A stretch of 11,330 bases of DNA from JAGNLA01 sp964472265 (GTDB lineage Bacteria > Caldisericota > Caldisericia > JAAYUI01). The stretch spans positions 1-11,330 of the forward strand of contig CAYYJO010000066.1 of assembly GCA_964472265.1 (NCBI GenBank), read 5' to 3'. Positions 1-6,257 of the stretch are shown piece after piece. The notes beneath the pieces are model-generated. The model saw only the letters and a list, made by a program, of their open reading frames with translations. It was not told the origin of the DNA and searched no databases. A program made the translations under genes and the position numbers. The stretch's first letter is position 1. Each line of letters begins with the position of its first letter.

Positions 1-13
1 CACCTGCCCTTAA

Positions 14-19
14 TATACT
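14..19 (+). promoter_or_regulatory. Possible -10 box of the ferredoxin gene
   Basis: TATACT matches five of six positions of the sigma-70 -10 consensus and lies about 19 bases before the ribosome binding site AAGGAGG (38-44), which is itself four bases before the ATG. The -35 box would lie outside the window, so this is only a suggestion from spacing and sequence. Confidence 0.3.
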
Positions 20-48
20 ACGCATGTCATTATCTCCAAGGAGGAAAA

Positions 49-228
49 ATGAAGGCCAAAGTTGATGCCGACACCTGTATTGGTTGTGGAGTCTGCGCTT
101 CGCTGTGTCCAGACGTGTTTGAAATGGGCGATGACAATATCGCAATAGCAAAGGCAGTTGAATGCAATGTTCCATGCTGCCAGGAAGCAATTGACAATTG
201 CCCTGTTTCAGCAATCTCCTGCTCCTGA
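49..228 (+). CDS. 4Fe-4S ferredoxin (single cluster, Thermotoga type)
   Basis: This is a 59-residue soluble electron carrier. The translation starts MKAKVDADTCIGCGVC and is collinear with the Thermotoga maritima ferredoxin. Cys10, Cys13, Cys16 and the late Cys51 (followed by Pro) are the expected four ligands of one [4Fe-4S] cluster. Cys20 and Cys43 are where that family has a structural disulfide. Extra cysteines at 39, 44 and 58 are not part of the usual pattern. An AAGGAGG ribosome binding site at 38-44 fixes the ATG start, and a strong terminator follows the stop, so the gene is probably a single-gene transcript. In a fermenting anaerobe it would carry low-potential electrons between oxidoreductases and hydrogenase or a membrane complex, but its partners are not in the window. 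The cluster assignment is from sequence and family knowledge; the physiological role is inference. Confidence 0.93.
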   Translation: MKAKVDADTCIGCGVCASLCPDVFEMGDDNIAIAKAVECNVPCCQEAIDNCPVSAISCS

Positions 229-253
229 AGCAGTAGAAACTGAAAATGATTTG

Positions 254-283
254 AAAACGGCACCAATATCGGTGCCGTTTTTT
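254..283 (+). terminator. Rho-independent terminator of the ferredoxin gene
   Basis: A perfect 11-bp stem (254-264 with 271-281), GC-rich in its loop-proximal part, closes a 6-base loop (AATATC) and runs into a tract of six T (278-283). It lies 25 bases after the ferredoxin stop and has every mark of an intrinsic terminator. Confidence 0.92.
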
Positions 284-326
284 ATTGGGACAACGCCCGA
301 AAATTATTTCGGGTATCATATTATAA

Positions 327-356
327 ATTACGAATATTGAATTACGAATTACGAAT
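327..356. repeat. Three ATTACGAAT direct repeats
   Basis: ATTACGAAT occurs at 327-335, 341-349 and 348-356; the last two overlap by two bases. The run is low-complexity and AT-rich, and sits in the same gene-free stretch as the hairpins. No function is evident. Confidence 0.8.
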
Positions 357-447
357 CAATGTCGTTTAGTTAGCGAACTCTTCCTATTTGAATTTGAATG
401 TTCTTACTCTTTAAGCGAACCTGTCTGCAGTTTAATATTAATAATTT

Positions 448-462
448 GACCTCGGAGAGGTC
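448..462. repeat. Mini-hairpin 1
   Basis: GACCTC (448-453) and GAGGTC (457-462) form a perfect 6-bp inverted repeat around a GGA loop. A short T-rich run follows, but the stem is small, so I do not call it a terminator. Confidence 0.7.
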
Positions 463-494
463 AGGTTTTATTATCCCAGGTAACCAGAGGTCCA

Positions 495-511
495 TGACTC
501 CAGCGGAGTCA
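495..511. repeat. Mini-hairpin 2
   Basis: TGACTCC (495-501) and GGAGTCA (505-511) form a perfect 7-bp inverted repeat around AGC. It is the second of three small hairpins in fewer than 100 bases, and no T-tract follows it. Confidence 0.75.
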
Positions 512-521
512 GACTACGATT

Positions 522-540
522 GATCCGAATTTCTCGGATC
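522..540. repeat. Mini-hairpin 3
   Basis: GATCCGA (522-528) and TCGGATC (534-540) form a perfect 7-bp inverted repeat around a 5-base loop. No T-tract follows. Related wording surrounds the hairpins (GACTACGATT before it, GACTTACGATT after it), as expected of a dispersed palindromic repeat family. Confidence 0.75.
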
Positions 541-580
541 GACTGACGACTTACGATTATTGCCTCGTTAATTCAGGCGG

Positions 581-590
581 NNNNNNNNNN
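581..590. other. Assembly gap (10 N)
   Basis: Ten consecutive N mark a scaffold join. The size looks like a placeholder, so the true distance between the ferredoxin side and the CYTH side, and even their adjacency, are not established. The gap falls right after the hairpin cluster, a common place for an assembly to break. Confidence 0.97.
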
Positions 591-643
591 TATTTCATCA
601 ATATAAATATTCTTTGATCAATACTGATGACGATTCCTATTTG

Positions 644-1342
644 TCAGATGAGTTCCATTCCGAATGCAAGCTTCGAAGTTGAGGAGAACTTCGCTTCAAG
701 TTCAGGTACATTCTGGATCGTTTTGAAAATCCGACTGGAGAGGTCAAACAAGGTAGGGTTGTAATAATCTACCTCGATCTGGCCAAAGAGCTTGTCCTGC
801 CTTGATTTGAAGGTGAACAGATCAACTTTTATCTTCACCATGTCGTTTGGCTGGTCTGAAAAAGTTATGGGGAAAACAGTTCTTTCACATTTGAGTCTTA
901 TGATCTCCGAAAGCCCCATCGATTCCAGATTCTCTATCGGCCCGATCGCATCAGGTGTCGGATAATTGAGTTTGTCCGGCATGTCTTTTACAAGTTCCTG
1001 GATGATCTCCCTGGTTTTGAGAACTGAAATCTCGTAGTCGAATATTTCCGCAGGCTTACCGTAAGCTGCATCGTTGAGTTTCCTGTATGCTACAAACTCA
1101 GCCTCTCTTGATGAGTTAGGCCACACAGTCTTCCTTACCCTGATGTATGAATCGTTGGATGAAAGCATGAACACACCTGAAGGAAGCAGCCTGTCAAAAT
1201 AACGGTCGTAGTTGATCTGAGTCAGTTTTGCCTTCACCGGCCAGCCATTTCGATCCAAAAGTTGTGGCAGGTTATCGATAAGCTTGAGAGCACCAAGCGG
1301 ATTTACATCGAGTTTGAGTTCTCTTTCTGAAGTGGGGATCAT
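644..1342 (-). CDS. Divergent CYTH-domain (triphosphate tunnel) protein
   Basis: This 232-residue cytosolic protein carries a divergent CYTH fold, the eight-stranded tunnel that binds triphosphate with metal ions. Visible family marks, in order, are: ExExK at Glu6-Glu8-Lys10, a YDRYFD strand (45-50) like the usual DTYFD, Arg68 and Arg70 in YIRVR, a basic YRK (86-88) where LTLK is expected, Arg149 to Arg154, KVD at 172-174, QIEVD at 189-193 in the ExE strand, and SK (223-224) near the C-terminus. An AGGAGG site (1349-1354) sits six bases before the ATG. The start overlaps the stop of the upstream CYTH gene by four bases (ATGA), so the two are translationally coupled. The enzyme could be an inorganic or nucleoside triphosphatase or a non-catalytic binding partner; the substrate cannot be read from sequence. 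Confidence 0.75.
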   Translation of the reverse strand: MIPTSERELKLDVNPLGALKLIDNLPQLLDRNGWPVKAKLTQINYDRYFDRLLPSGVFMLSSNDSYIRVRKTVWPNSSREAEFVAYRKLNDAAYGKPAEIFDYEISVLKTREIIQELVKDMPDKLNYPTPDAIGPIENLESMGLSEIIRLKCERTVFPITFSDQPNDMVKIKVDLFTFKSRQDKLFGQIEVDYYNPTLFDLSSRIFKTIQNVPELEAKFSSTSKLAFGMELI

Positions 1343-1989
1343 ATCATTCCTCCTAGCCTGAGTCCGTTTTCAAACTTGCTCATGGTTGCCAGGCCAATTG
1401 TCTGCCATCTGCCATGTCCATATTTTTTGTATATGTAGTCCCGTATTGTATCGAATTCCTTTGAACCTTCAATCTCAAGTTCATAAACAGGCGTCGAGGC
1501 AGTCGGGAAAAGGTATGCGTATGTGTCAAATGCCATCTCGCATTTTTGAGTTCCAAGCTTAATTTCAAGCGATTCCCTGTGATTTGTAAGTATTAGAACT
1601 GGCTTGAGAATATCAGGAGTTTTCAGCAGATTTATCACTTCTTCGTCAACGGGATCCTGATAAATGGACGTTAGTTTTCCTGTCAGTTTTTTAACAAGAT
1701 CCTTAAACGTTTTTGCCTCTTCCTCGATCCTTACATTTCCGGACTCGTCGAGCCGCTCAAGGGATTTTAGGGTTATCATGTGAATAATACTGTGTTTGTA
1801 TCTGTTTCGAAGCGAGTAGCCGGCATTGTAAATCTTCATCTGGCAATCCAGATACACATCCACCTGGTCTGACACATTCAGCTGACTGGATTGAAAACCA
1901 AGCTGCGAGAGGTTGCCAATCACATCCTCCTGAAATGACCTTGGATTCTTGAATATCGTGAACTTCGATTCAGATTCAAAACCTACCAC
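1339..1989 (-). CDS. CYTH-domain triphosphatase-like protein
   Basis: This 216-residue protein has the near-complete residue set of a triphosphate tunnel enzyme: ExExK at Glu5-Glu7-Lys9, VDVYLD (43-48), Arg61 and Arg63 in LRNRY, ITLKS with Lys75, Arg87 and Glu89 to Glu91, Arg138, Asp155 in AFD, the ExExE strand Glu170-Glu172-Glu174, and SKF at 204-206. Known members hydrolyse inorganic triphosphate or thiamine triphosphate, or make cAMP. The basic and acidic residues needed for phosphate and metal binding are all present here, so activity is likely, but the substrate is unknown. The start is GTG: the codon before it is AAT and the one before that a stop, and no clear ribosome binding site is seen. 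It heads a two-gene unit with the second CYTH gene and is divergent from the polyprenyl synthase gene. Confidence 0.82.
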   Translation of the reverse strand: MVGFESESKFTIFKNPRSFQEDVIGNLSQLGFQSSQLNVSDQVDVYLDCQMKIYNAGYSLRNRYKHSIIHMITLKSLERLDESGNVRIEEEAKTFKDLVKKLTGKLTSIYQDPVDEEVINLLKTPDILKPVLILTNHRESLEIKLGTQKCEMAFDTYAYLFPTASTPVYELEIEGSKEFDTIRDYIYKKYGHGRWQTIGLATMSKFENGLRLGGMI

Positions 1990-2041
1990 ATTTCAATTAT
2001 GTCGAGCTGAAAAACCAAAGTCAACCCGAACCTTGAATGGA

Positions 2042-3070
2042 GTGAAAGAGGATGTAGAATTTCCATCCGTGGAATTTTATTCAAGTGACTATATAGACCG
2101 CTCAATTGAAGGCGTGAACTCGAGGCTGCAAAAAGTTGCCGAAGGTCCAATTGCTGATGCGGTCAGACTCATGATAAAAACCAACACAAGCCTTCAAAAC
2201 CACAGTGACATAGACTGGTTCGACAAGATCAAGAGTATGTCCTCAACCAGCCAGCTCTCAGGCAAGAGATATAGAGCAAGGCTTGCCGTTGCCGTGTCAA
2301 ACATTCTCGGTGTTGACATTGAAACATCCATCCACCTTGGAACCTTTGTCGAACTCATACAGGCAGCGAGTCTTGTGCATGATGATGTTGTGGATGAAGC
2401 AAACTCCAGGAGGGGAAAGCAGACAGTAAACGCCCTTTATGGCAACAGATTTGCCGTCCTCACAGGAGACTACATCATCTCCCAGGCTCTAATAGAACTG
2501 GGAATTTTCAAATCACAGGAACTGGTTTCAGTTTTTGCCAATGTCATCTCCCAGATGACCCTTGGCGAAGCGATGGAGATCGACTCAACTTATGACAAGG
2601 ATAGGACTTTAAGTCATTATCTTGGTACCATCTCCCTGAAAACCGGCTCTCTCATGTCGTTCTGCTCACTGGCTCCGTGCATCATCGCCAACTGTGACCA
2701 GGAAGTCAGGAAAGCGATGACTGATTACGGCCTCAATCTTGGCATGGCTTTCCAGATGGCTGACGATCTCATGGACGTGATCGGTCCTGAAGGAAAGAAG
2801 ATGGGCAAAGACTTTGAGGAAGGAATCCTTACATACCCGATGATCCTCCTCGAACCCAAGGATGGCTTCTGGGACAGGAACTTTGACACCGTAAAGAGAG
2901 AAGCCATTGAAAAGCAGGCGCTTTCAAAGACTCTGGAGATAACCAGGGGTTATTGTTTGAAAGCCAAAAAAGACCTTGAAGCGGTTTCATTTTTTGTTAA
3001 AAAGGAAGCGCTTGATTTACTATGCTCGATAGCAGACTCAATTGTGGAAAAAATACCAAAGGGGTTTTGA
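2042..3070 (+). CDS. Long-chain polyprenyl diphosphate synthase
   Basis: This enzyme condenses isopentenyl diphosphate onto an allylic diphosphate to build the side chain of quinones or a related long prenyl chain. Counting from the GTG at 2042 (342 residues), GKRYR (74-78) matches the family GKRLRP region, the first aspartate-rich motif is DDVVD (114-118), followed by RRG (123-125), and the second is DDLMD (241-245), then GKKMGKDFEEG (251-261). The residues four and five places before the first motif are small (Ala109, Ser110), which favours a long product rather than farnesyl diphosphate. No in-frame ATG lies before residue 44. The open frame extends back to a TTG at 1949, but that would overlap the opposing gene by 41 bases and give 373 residues, longer than the usual 320-340. 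GTG 2042 or 2069 fits better, though neither has a good ribosome binding site. Six bases separate the stop from pduL. Confidence 0.9.
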   Translation: MKEDVEFPSVEFYSSDYIDRSIEGVNSRLQKVAEGPIADAVRLMIKTNTSLQNHSDIDWFDKIKSMSSTSQLSGKRYRARLAVAVSNILGVDIETSIHLGTFVELIQAASLVHDDVVDEANSRRGKQTVNALYGNRFAVLTGDYIISQALIELGIFKSQELVSVFANVISQMTLGEAMEIDSTYDKDRTLSHYLGTISLKTGSLMSFCSLAPCIIANCDQEVRKAMTDYGLNLGMAFQMADDLMDVIGPEGKKMGKDFEEGILTYPMILLEPKDGFWDRNFDTVKREAIEKQALSKTLEITRGYCLKAKKDLEAVSFFVKKEALDLLCSIADSIVEKIPKGF

Positions 3071-3076
3071 AAAGAT

Positions 3077-3685
3077 ATGAACATCAACGAAATCGTGGAA
3101 AAAACACTTGCCGAAAAGGACGCGCTTGATATTAATGTTGGCGTATCGGCAAGACACGCACATCTGACGGCTGAACACATCCAGATACTTTTTGGGCACG
3201 ACCTGACCGTTTACAAGGATTTGACACAGCCAGGACAGTACGCCGCAAACGAAAAGGTTGACATAGTAGGTCCAAAAAACACAATAAAGAACGTCCGAAT
3301 CCTTGGTCCGGCAAGAAAAGCGACACAGGTCGAGATTTCAAAAACTGACGCCTTCCTTCTCGGAGTCGATCCGGTTCTCAGGACTTCAGGGGACATAGAA
3401 GGAACTCCCGGACTCAAGGTCGTTGGGCCAAATGGTGAGATCACAATTGACAAGGGCGTAATTGTTCCAGCCAGACACATCCACATGCATACCTCGGAAG
3501 CCGAAAAATTCGGCATCAAAGACAAGGAAGTGGTCTGGGTGGTTGCAAATACTCCAAGAAAGACTATCATCGGCGACGTTGTTATAAGGGTCGACGCAGC
3601 ATTTGCACTTGATTTCCATGTTGATACGGACGAAGCAAACGGTGCCTGGCTTAACTCAGGCGACAAAGTCAGGATAGTGAGGTAG
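3077..3685 (+). CDS. pduL: PduL-type phosphate acyltransferase
   Basis: This enzyme swaps CoA for phosphate on acetyl- or propionyl-CoA, giving the acyl-phosphate that an acyl kinase turns into ATP. The 202-residue protein has the tandem PduL layout: VGVSARHAHLT at 21-31 and PARHIHM at 131-137, each with its His-x-His pair, and HVDTDEANG at 181-189. These histidines supply the family's two-metal site. PduL is unrelated to the Pta family. Residues 1-18 come before the core and look like a short amphipathic helix (Ile3, Ile6, Val7, Leu11), as in microcompartment-targeted PduL where such a tail is the encapsulation signal; that role here is inference. The gene lies six bases after the polyprenyl synthase and two bases before the membrane protein, so it belongs to the same transcript. 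No acyl kinase or aldehyde dehydrogenase is in the window. Confidence 0.92.
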   Translation: MNINEIVEKTLAEKDALDINVGVSARHAHLTAEHIQILFGHDLTVYKDLTQPGQYAANEKVDIVGPKNTIKNVRILGPARKATQVEISKTDAFLLGVDPVLRTSGDIEGTPGLKVVGPNGEITIDKGVIVPARHIHMHTSEAEKFGIKDKEVVWVVANTPRKTIIGDVVIRVDAAFALDFHVDTDEANGAWLNSGDKVRIVR

Positions 3686-3687
3686 AG

Positions 3688-5250
3688 ATGAGAGAAGAAG
3701 TTCACAAACCGACCAACACGATGGTAAAGGACATTACCCCGGAAGCATCAAGACCGGACATGCCCTACAAGCCCGGTTTCCTAAACAAAAAATGGCAGCA
3801 GAACCTCATTAAGTTCGGCATCTGGCTTGTTCTCAGCCTCGTCATCCTGTTCACAGGCCTCGGAAGAATCCTTAGTGATCTGGCCTACGAGAGGGGTTAT
3901 CCGTATTCATTCCTCATCTGGGGTGGGTTCTCAATACTTGTCTACCTTCTTTACAGCATCATCACGTTCTTTGTGGACTGGAAGGTCGAAAACGGTCTTG
4001 CATACGAGCACGGCATCCACAACATGCCGTTTGTTTCAGTCCTGGGCAGATGGGCAAGAACCACGTTCATAGACACCTTCGGCTACTTTTTTATCGCCAT
4101 GTACATTCTCACAATGTTCTTTCTCCCTGTCATCTTCAGCCCGGAACTTGCTCCAGGAGATCATGCATCCTCGAACTGGTGGATTCTCTCCGGCGCATTC
4201 ACCGTCATACTCATTCCGATTTACTTCATGGTCAGGAGAGCGCTTCTCACCATCCTTGGCAACAGCGTAAAGAGGGTCATAAGATCTCATAAACCGGCAA
4301 GCATCGTCCTGGTCATTACAATGGCCATCCTCAACTTCCTCGCCCTCTTTGGCATGTGGGCAGTGTTCAACACCCTCAGGCTGCTCGTATATCCTGGATG
4401 GGTTGCTCTTGGACTCATTATCACGCTCGGATGGATAGTCATTTTCGTGCTCATGATGGTTGGACAGTTAAAATCAAGGGAAACGCAGCTTTCAATCGCT
4501 TACCTGATCTTCACCGTCATCATTACGTCATGGATTGGCATGTACCTATTTGGCGTGCTCAGCCAGACAAGCGACACCATCATCGTCAGAATGGTCTACT
4601 TCACAGCAATCGCTGTCCTGTTCCCAATAATGTTCATAGAGTTTGTCGGCGCCTTCCAGATTCGTGACATTGGCGACGAAAAGACTGACAAGATCAGGGA
4701 AATTTGCAAAAGAATGAGCATCATCCCTCTTGGTATTCAAACTTACGAACTTGACGGAGACAAACCGGTTGAGACAAAAGTCTACGGTTTCTTCATGCTT
4801 TATTATATCTTTATTCCAGCATCGCTTCTTGATAAACCAGAGCTTTACGCCTCAGTTGCAAAGGCTATTGCAAGAATCAAAAACGGTGAAGGTTCAGTGC
4901 TTACAATCATTAGAGTTGCACTCTTCACAATTCTGTCTCTCATCCTGTGGTTTGCCTTTGATTTCACCCATTCAAGCCAACTGTTCATGTGGTTCTCGGG
5001 CATCACAGGCGATCCACTTCTCGTCATCGTCATGTTGCTCGTTTTCGGCGCTGTGTTTGGTTTCATCGGAACTCCGATTGTAAACATGATCTCAAGGATG
5101 TTCTCCAGGGCAGCCACAAAGACAGCAAAAACAATAATTCCTGGTGAAGTTGTCGACAGCTACAACAGGGAAGAAAGAATCGCCAAGGGCATTGAAGGCG
5201 GAGTTGACACAATCGCCAGCCTCTACTTCAATGACACAGACCCGGCCTGA
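3688..5250 (+). CDS. Polytopic membrane protein, Ste24/M48-like pseudoprotease
   Basis: This 520-residue inner-membrane protein has about ten predicted membrane segments (roughly 42-62, 75-96, 127-150, 163-182, 204-228, 234-258, 268-291, 299-321, 404-425, 443-465). By eye the C-terminal half follows the Ste24/M48 layout: a charged stretch IRDIGDEKTDKIREI (325-339), then ETKVYGFF (362-369) where Ste24 has NAYFYGFF, then IPASLLDKPE (376-385) in place of the DTLL strand. Next comes SVAKAIARIKN (389-399) where an active enzyme has VLAHELAHIKN, followed by a membrane helix. His-Glu-His are thus replaced by Lys392, Ala393 and Arg396. At 472-480 FSRAATKTA stands where FEYQADAFA carries the third zinc ligand, so that is lost too. 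The frame is intact, so this is not a decaying gene. GTGAGG (3677-3682) precedes the ATG. Role unknown; a prenyl- or peptide-binding scaffold is conceivable. The fold assignment is inference from remembered family sequences. Confidence 0.6.
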   Translation: MREEVHKPTNTMVKDITPEASRPDMPYKPGFLNKKWQQNLIKFGIWLVLSLVILFTGLGRILSDLAYERGYPYSFLIWGGFSILVYLLYSIITFFVDWKVENGLAYEHGIHNMPFVSVLGRWARTTFIDTFGYFFIAMYILTMFFLPVIFSPELAPGDHASSNWWILSGAFTVILIPIYFMVRRALLTILGNSVKRVIRSHKPASIVLVITMAILNFLALFGMWAVFNTLRLLVYPGWVALGLIITLGWIVIFVLMMVGQLKSRETQLSIAYLIFTVIITSWIGMYLFGVLSQTSDTIIVRMVYFTAIAVLFPIMFIEFVGAFQIRDIGDEKTDKIREICKRMSIIPLGIQTYELDGDKPVETKVYGFFMLYYIFIPASLLDKPELYASVAKAIARIKNGEGSVLTIIRVALFTILSLILWFAFDFTHSSQLFMWFSGITGDPLLVIVMLLVFGAVFGFIGTPIVNMISRMFSRAATKTAKTIIPGEVVDSYNREERIAKGIEGGVDTIASLYFNDTDPA

Positions 5251-5254
5251 TTAT

Positions 5255-5776
5255 ATGGACATAGCAATCATTCAGACAAACTCACGGGCGGACAGGCAAA
5301 AGGTCAGGGAGACCATAGCAAGAAGCGGCCTCACCATCATTCCAACGATTGACCGTTCGCTGCTGCCGCCCAAGATTGTCGCTTACGGTGAAGAAGACCA
5401 GCTTTTGAGGCTGTTTGAGAAACTCGCCGAATACCCGACAAAAGATGTTTCAAACATCGCCCATATCAGAGGCATCAACACAAAAACAATCGGAGCGCTC
5501 ACAAGCCAGAGGATTTCTCCAAGGTGCGAGTATACAGGCATCTTTGAAACCATCGGCATTCAGGCAACCATCGCCGCACTAAACGCAGCAGTGGAAGTGC
5601 ACGGTGTCGAAGCCAGCGAAGTCCAGCTTGCAGGCGGAAACGGCATGAAGTCTCTGTTTGTTCTCTGCGGCAGAAAAACAGCGGTTGAAAACGCTCTGAC
5701 AATCGCAAAATCAATCAGCCTGGCAACGCATATTCACATGAAAGACATCTCAACCATCGAAGGAAAGGGGTCGTGA
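5255..5776 (+). CDS. BMC-domain (microcompartment shell-type) protein
   Basis: This 173-residue protein has a BMC domain in its C-terminal half, about residues 93-155. The strand GIFETIGI (95-102) matches the family LGLIETKG, then come a helix (ATIAALNAAVEVHGVEA), an AGGNGMKSLFVLCG turn-strand and a final AVENALTIAKS helix. BMC domains pack into hexameric or trimeric tiles of protein shells. The first 90 residues have no match I recognise; they could be a worn first BMC repeat or a new fused domain, and PKIVAYGEEDQLLRLFEKL (39-57) is its most structured part. I take the ATG at 5255, four bases after the upstream stop; an in-frame ATG at 5231 would add eight residues and overlap the membrane protein by 20 bases. 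Neither has a clear ribosome binding site, so coupling to the upstream gene is likely. The stop overlaps the GTG of the HIT gene. With PduL nearby, a microcompartment link is plausible but unproven. Confidence 0.7.
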   Translation: MDIAIIQTNSRADRQKVRETIARSGLTIIPTIDRSLLPPKIVAYGEEDQLLRLFEKLAEYPTKDVSNIAHIRGINTKTIGALTSQRISPRCEYTGIFETIGIQATIAALNAAVEVHGVEASEVQLAGGNGMKSLFVLCGRKTAVENALTIAKSISLATHIHMKDISTIEGKGS

Positions 5777-6252
5777 AGAGCATCTTCACACCCTGGCGCA
5801 TGGCTTTCATCAAGTCGCCAAAGCCTGACAAATGCGTGTTTTGCAAGGCAGTTTCGGAAAATCAGGATGATGAGAATTTTGTGCTCTGGAGAGGCAAAAA
5901 TTGCTTTGTCATCCTAAATTTGTACCCATACACAACCGGTCACTGCATGGTCATTCCAAACCGGCATCTCAGCTCAATTGCTGACCTCACAGACGAAGAA
6001 ACCTGCGAAATATTCAAGGTTGCCAGAGAGATGACCAAGGTCATTTCAGTAACTCTCAAACCGGATGGGTTCAACATCGGAATGAACCTTGGCAAAGTGG
6101 CTGGCGCAGGAATTGCCGATCACATCCACGTCCATATCGTTCCAAGGTGGGACGGTGACTCAAACTTCATGCCGGTAATCGGAGATGTAAAAGTCCATCC
6201 AACAAGTCTGGGAGAGATTTACAGACAGCTCAAGCCAGCAATAAAATTCTAA
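5773..6252 (+). CDS. HIT-family protein, Ap4A phosphorylase/hydrolase-like
   Basis: This 159-residue cytosolic nucleotide-binding enzyme carries the histidine triad HIHVHIVPRW at 117-126 (His117, His119, His121). The layout is that of bacterial diadenosine tetraphosphate phosphorylase-like HIT proteins: FTPWRMAFI at 5-13, a CVFC zinc-type pair at 21-24, LNLYPYTTGHCMVIPNRH (48-65), and GFNIGMNLGKVAGAGIADH (99-117). These enzymes split dinucleoside polyphosphates or related nucleotide conjugates through a histidine-nucleotide intermediate. The start is GTG, overlapping the TGA of the BMC gene (GTGA), with GGAAAGGGG (5762-5770) just upstream as ribosome binding site. It is the last gene of the plus-strand unit; its stop is five bases from the stop of the convergent lipoprotein gene, with no terminator visible between them. 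Its link to the rest of the operon is unclear. Confidence 0.92.
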   Translation: MKSIFTPWRMAFIKSPKPDKCVFCKAVSENQDDENFVLWRGKNCFVILNLYPYTTGHCMVIPNRHLSSIADLTDEETCEIFKVAREMTKVISVTLKPDGFNIGMNLGKVAGAGIADHIHVHIVPRWDGDSNFMPVIGDVKVHPTSLGEIYRQLKPAIKF

Positions 6253-6257
6253 TCGGG

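Larger units (their letters stand above)
284..643. other. Gene-free stretch with repeats and an assembly gap
   Basis: I see no gene of convincing length or codon pattern here. The stretch holds three close copies of ATTACGAAT (327-356), three short perfect inverted repeats (448-540) and ten N (581-590). The last 53 bases before the CYTH stop show no clear terminator for the minus-strand genes. Confidence 0.75.

Noticed and set aside
158..340. 60-codon plus-strand open frame from the end of the ferredoxin through its terminator
   Set aside because: It overlaps the ferredoxin in another frame and reads through the terminator hairpin, so it is not a credible gene.
327..540. CRISPR array
   Set aside because: The ATTACGAAT copies are too short and overlap, and the hairpins differ from one another; there are no repeats of 25-35 bases with regular spacers.
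3211..3705. 164-codon minus-strand open frame across pduL
   Set aside because: Antisense to pduL with no ribosome binding site and no domain-like sequence; it is a shadow of the coding strand.
5144..5254. A longer start (GTG 5144) for the BMC-domain protein
   Set aside because: It would overlap the membrane-protein gene by 107 bases and has no ribosome binding site; ATG 5255 or 5231 is more plausible.
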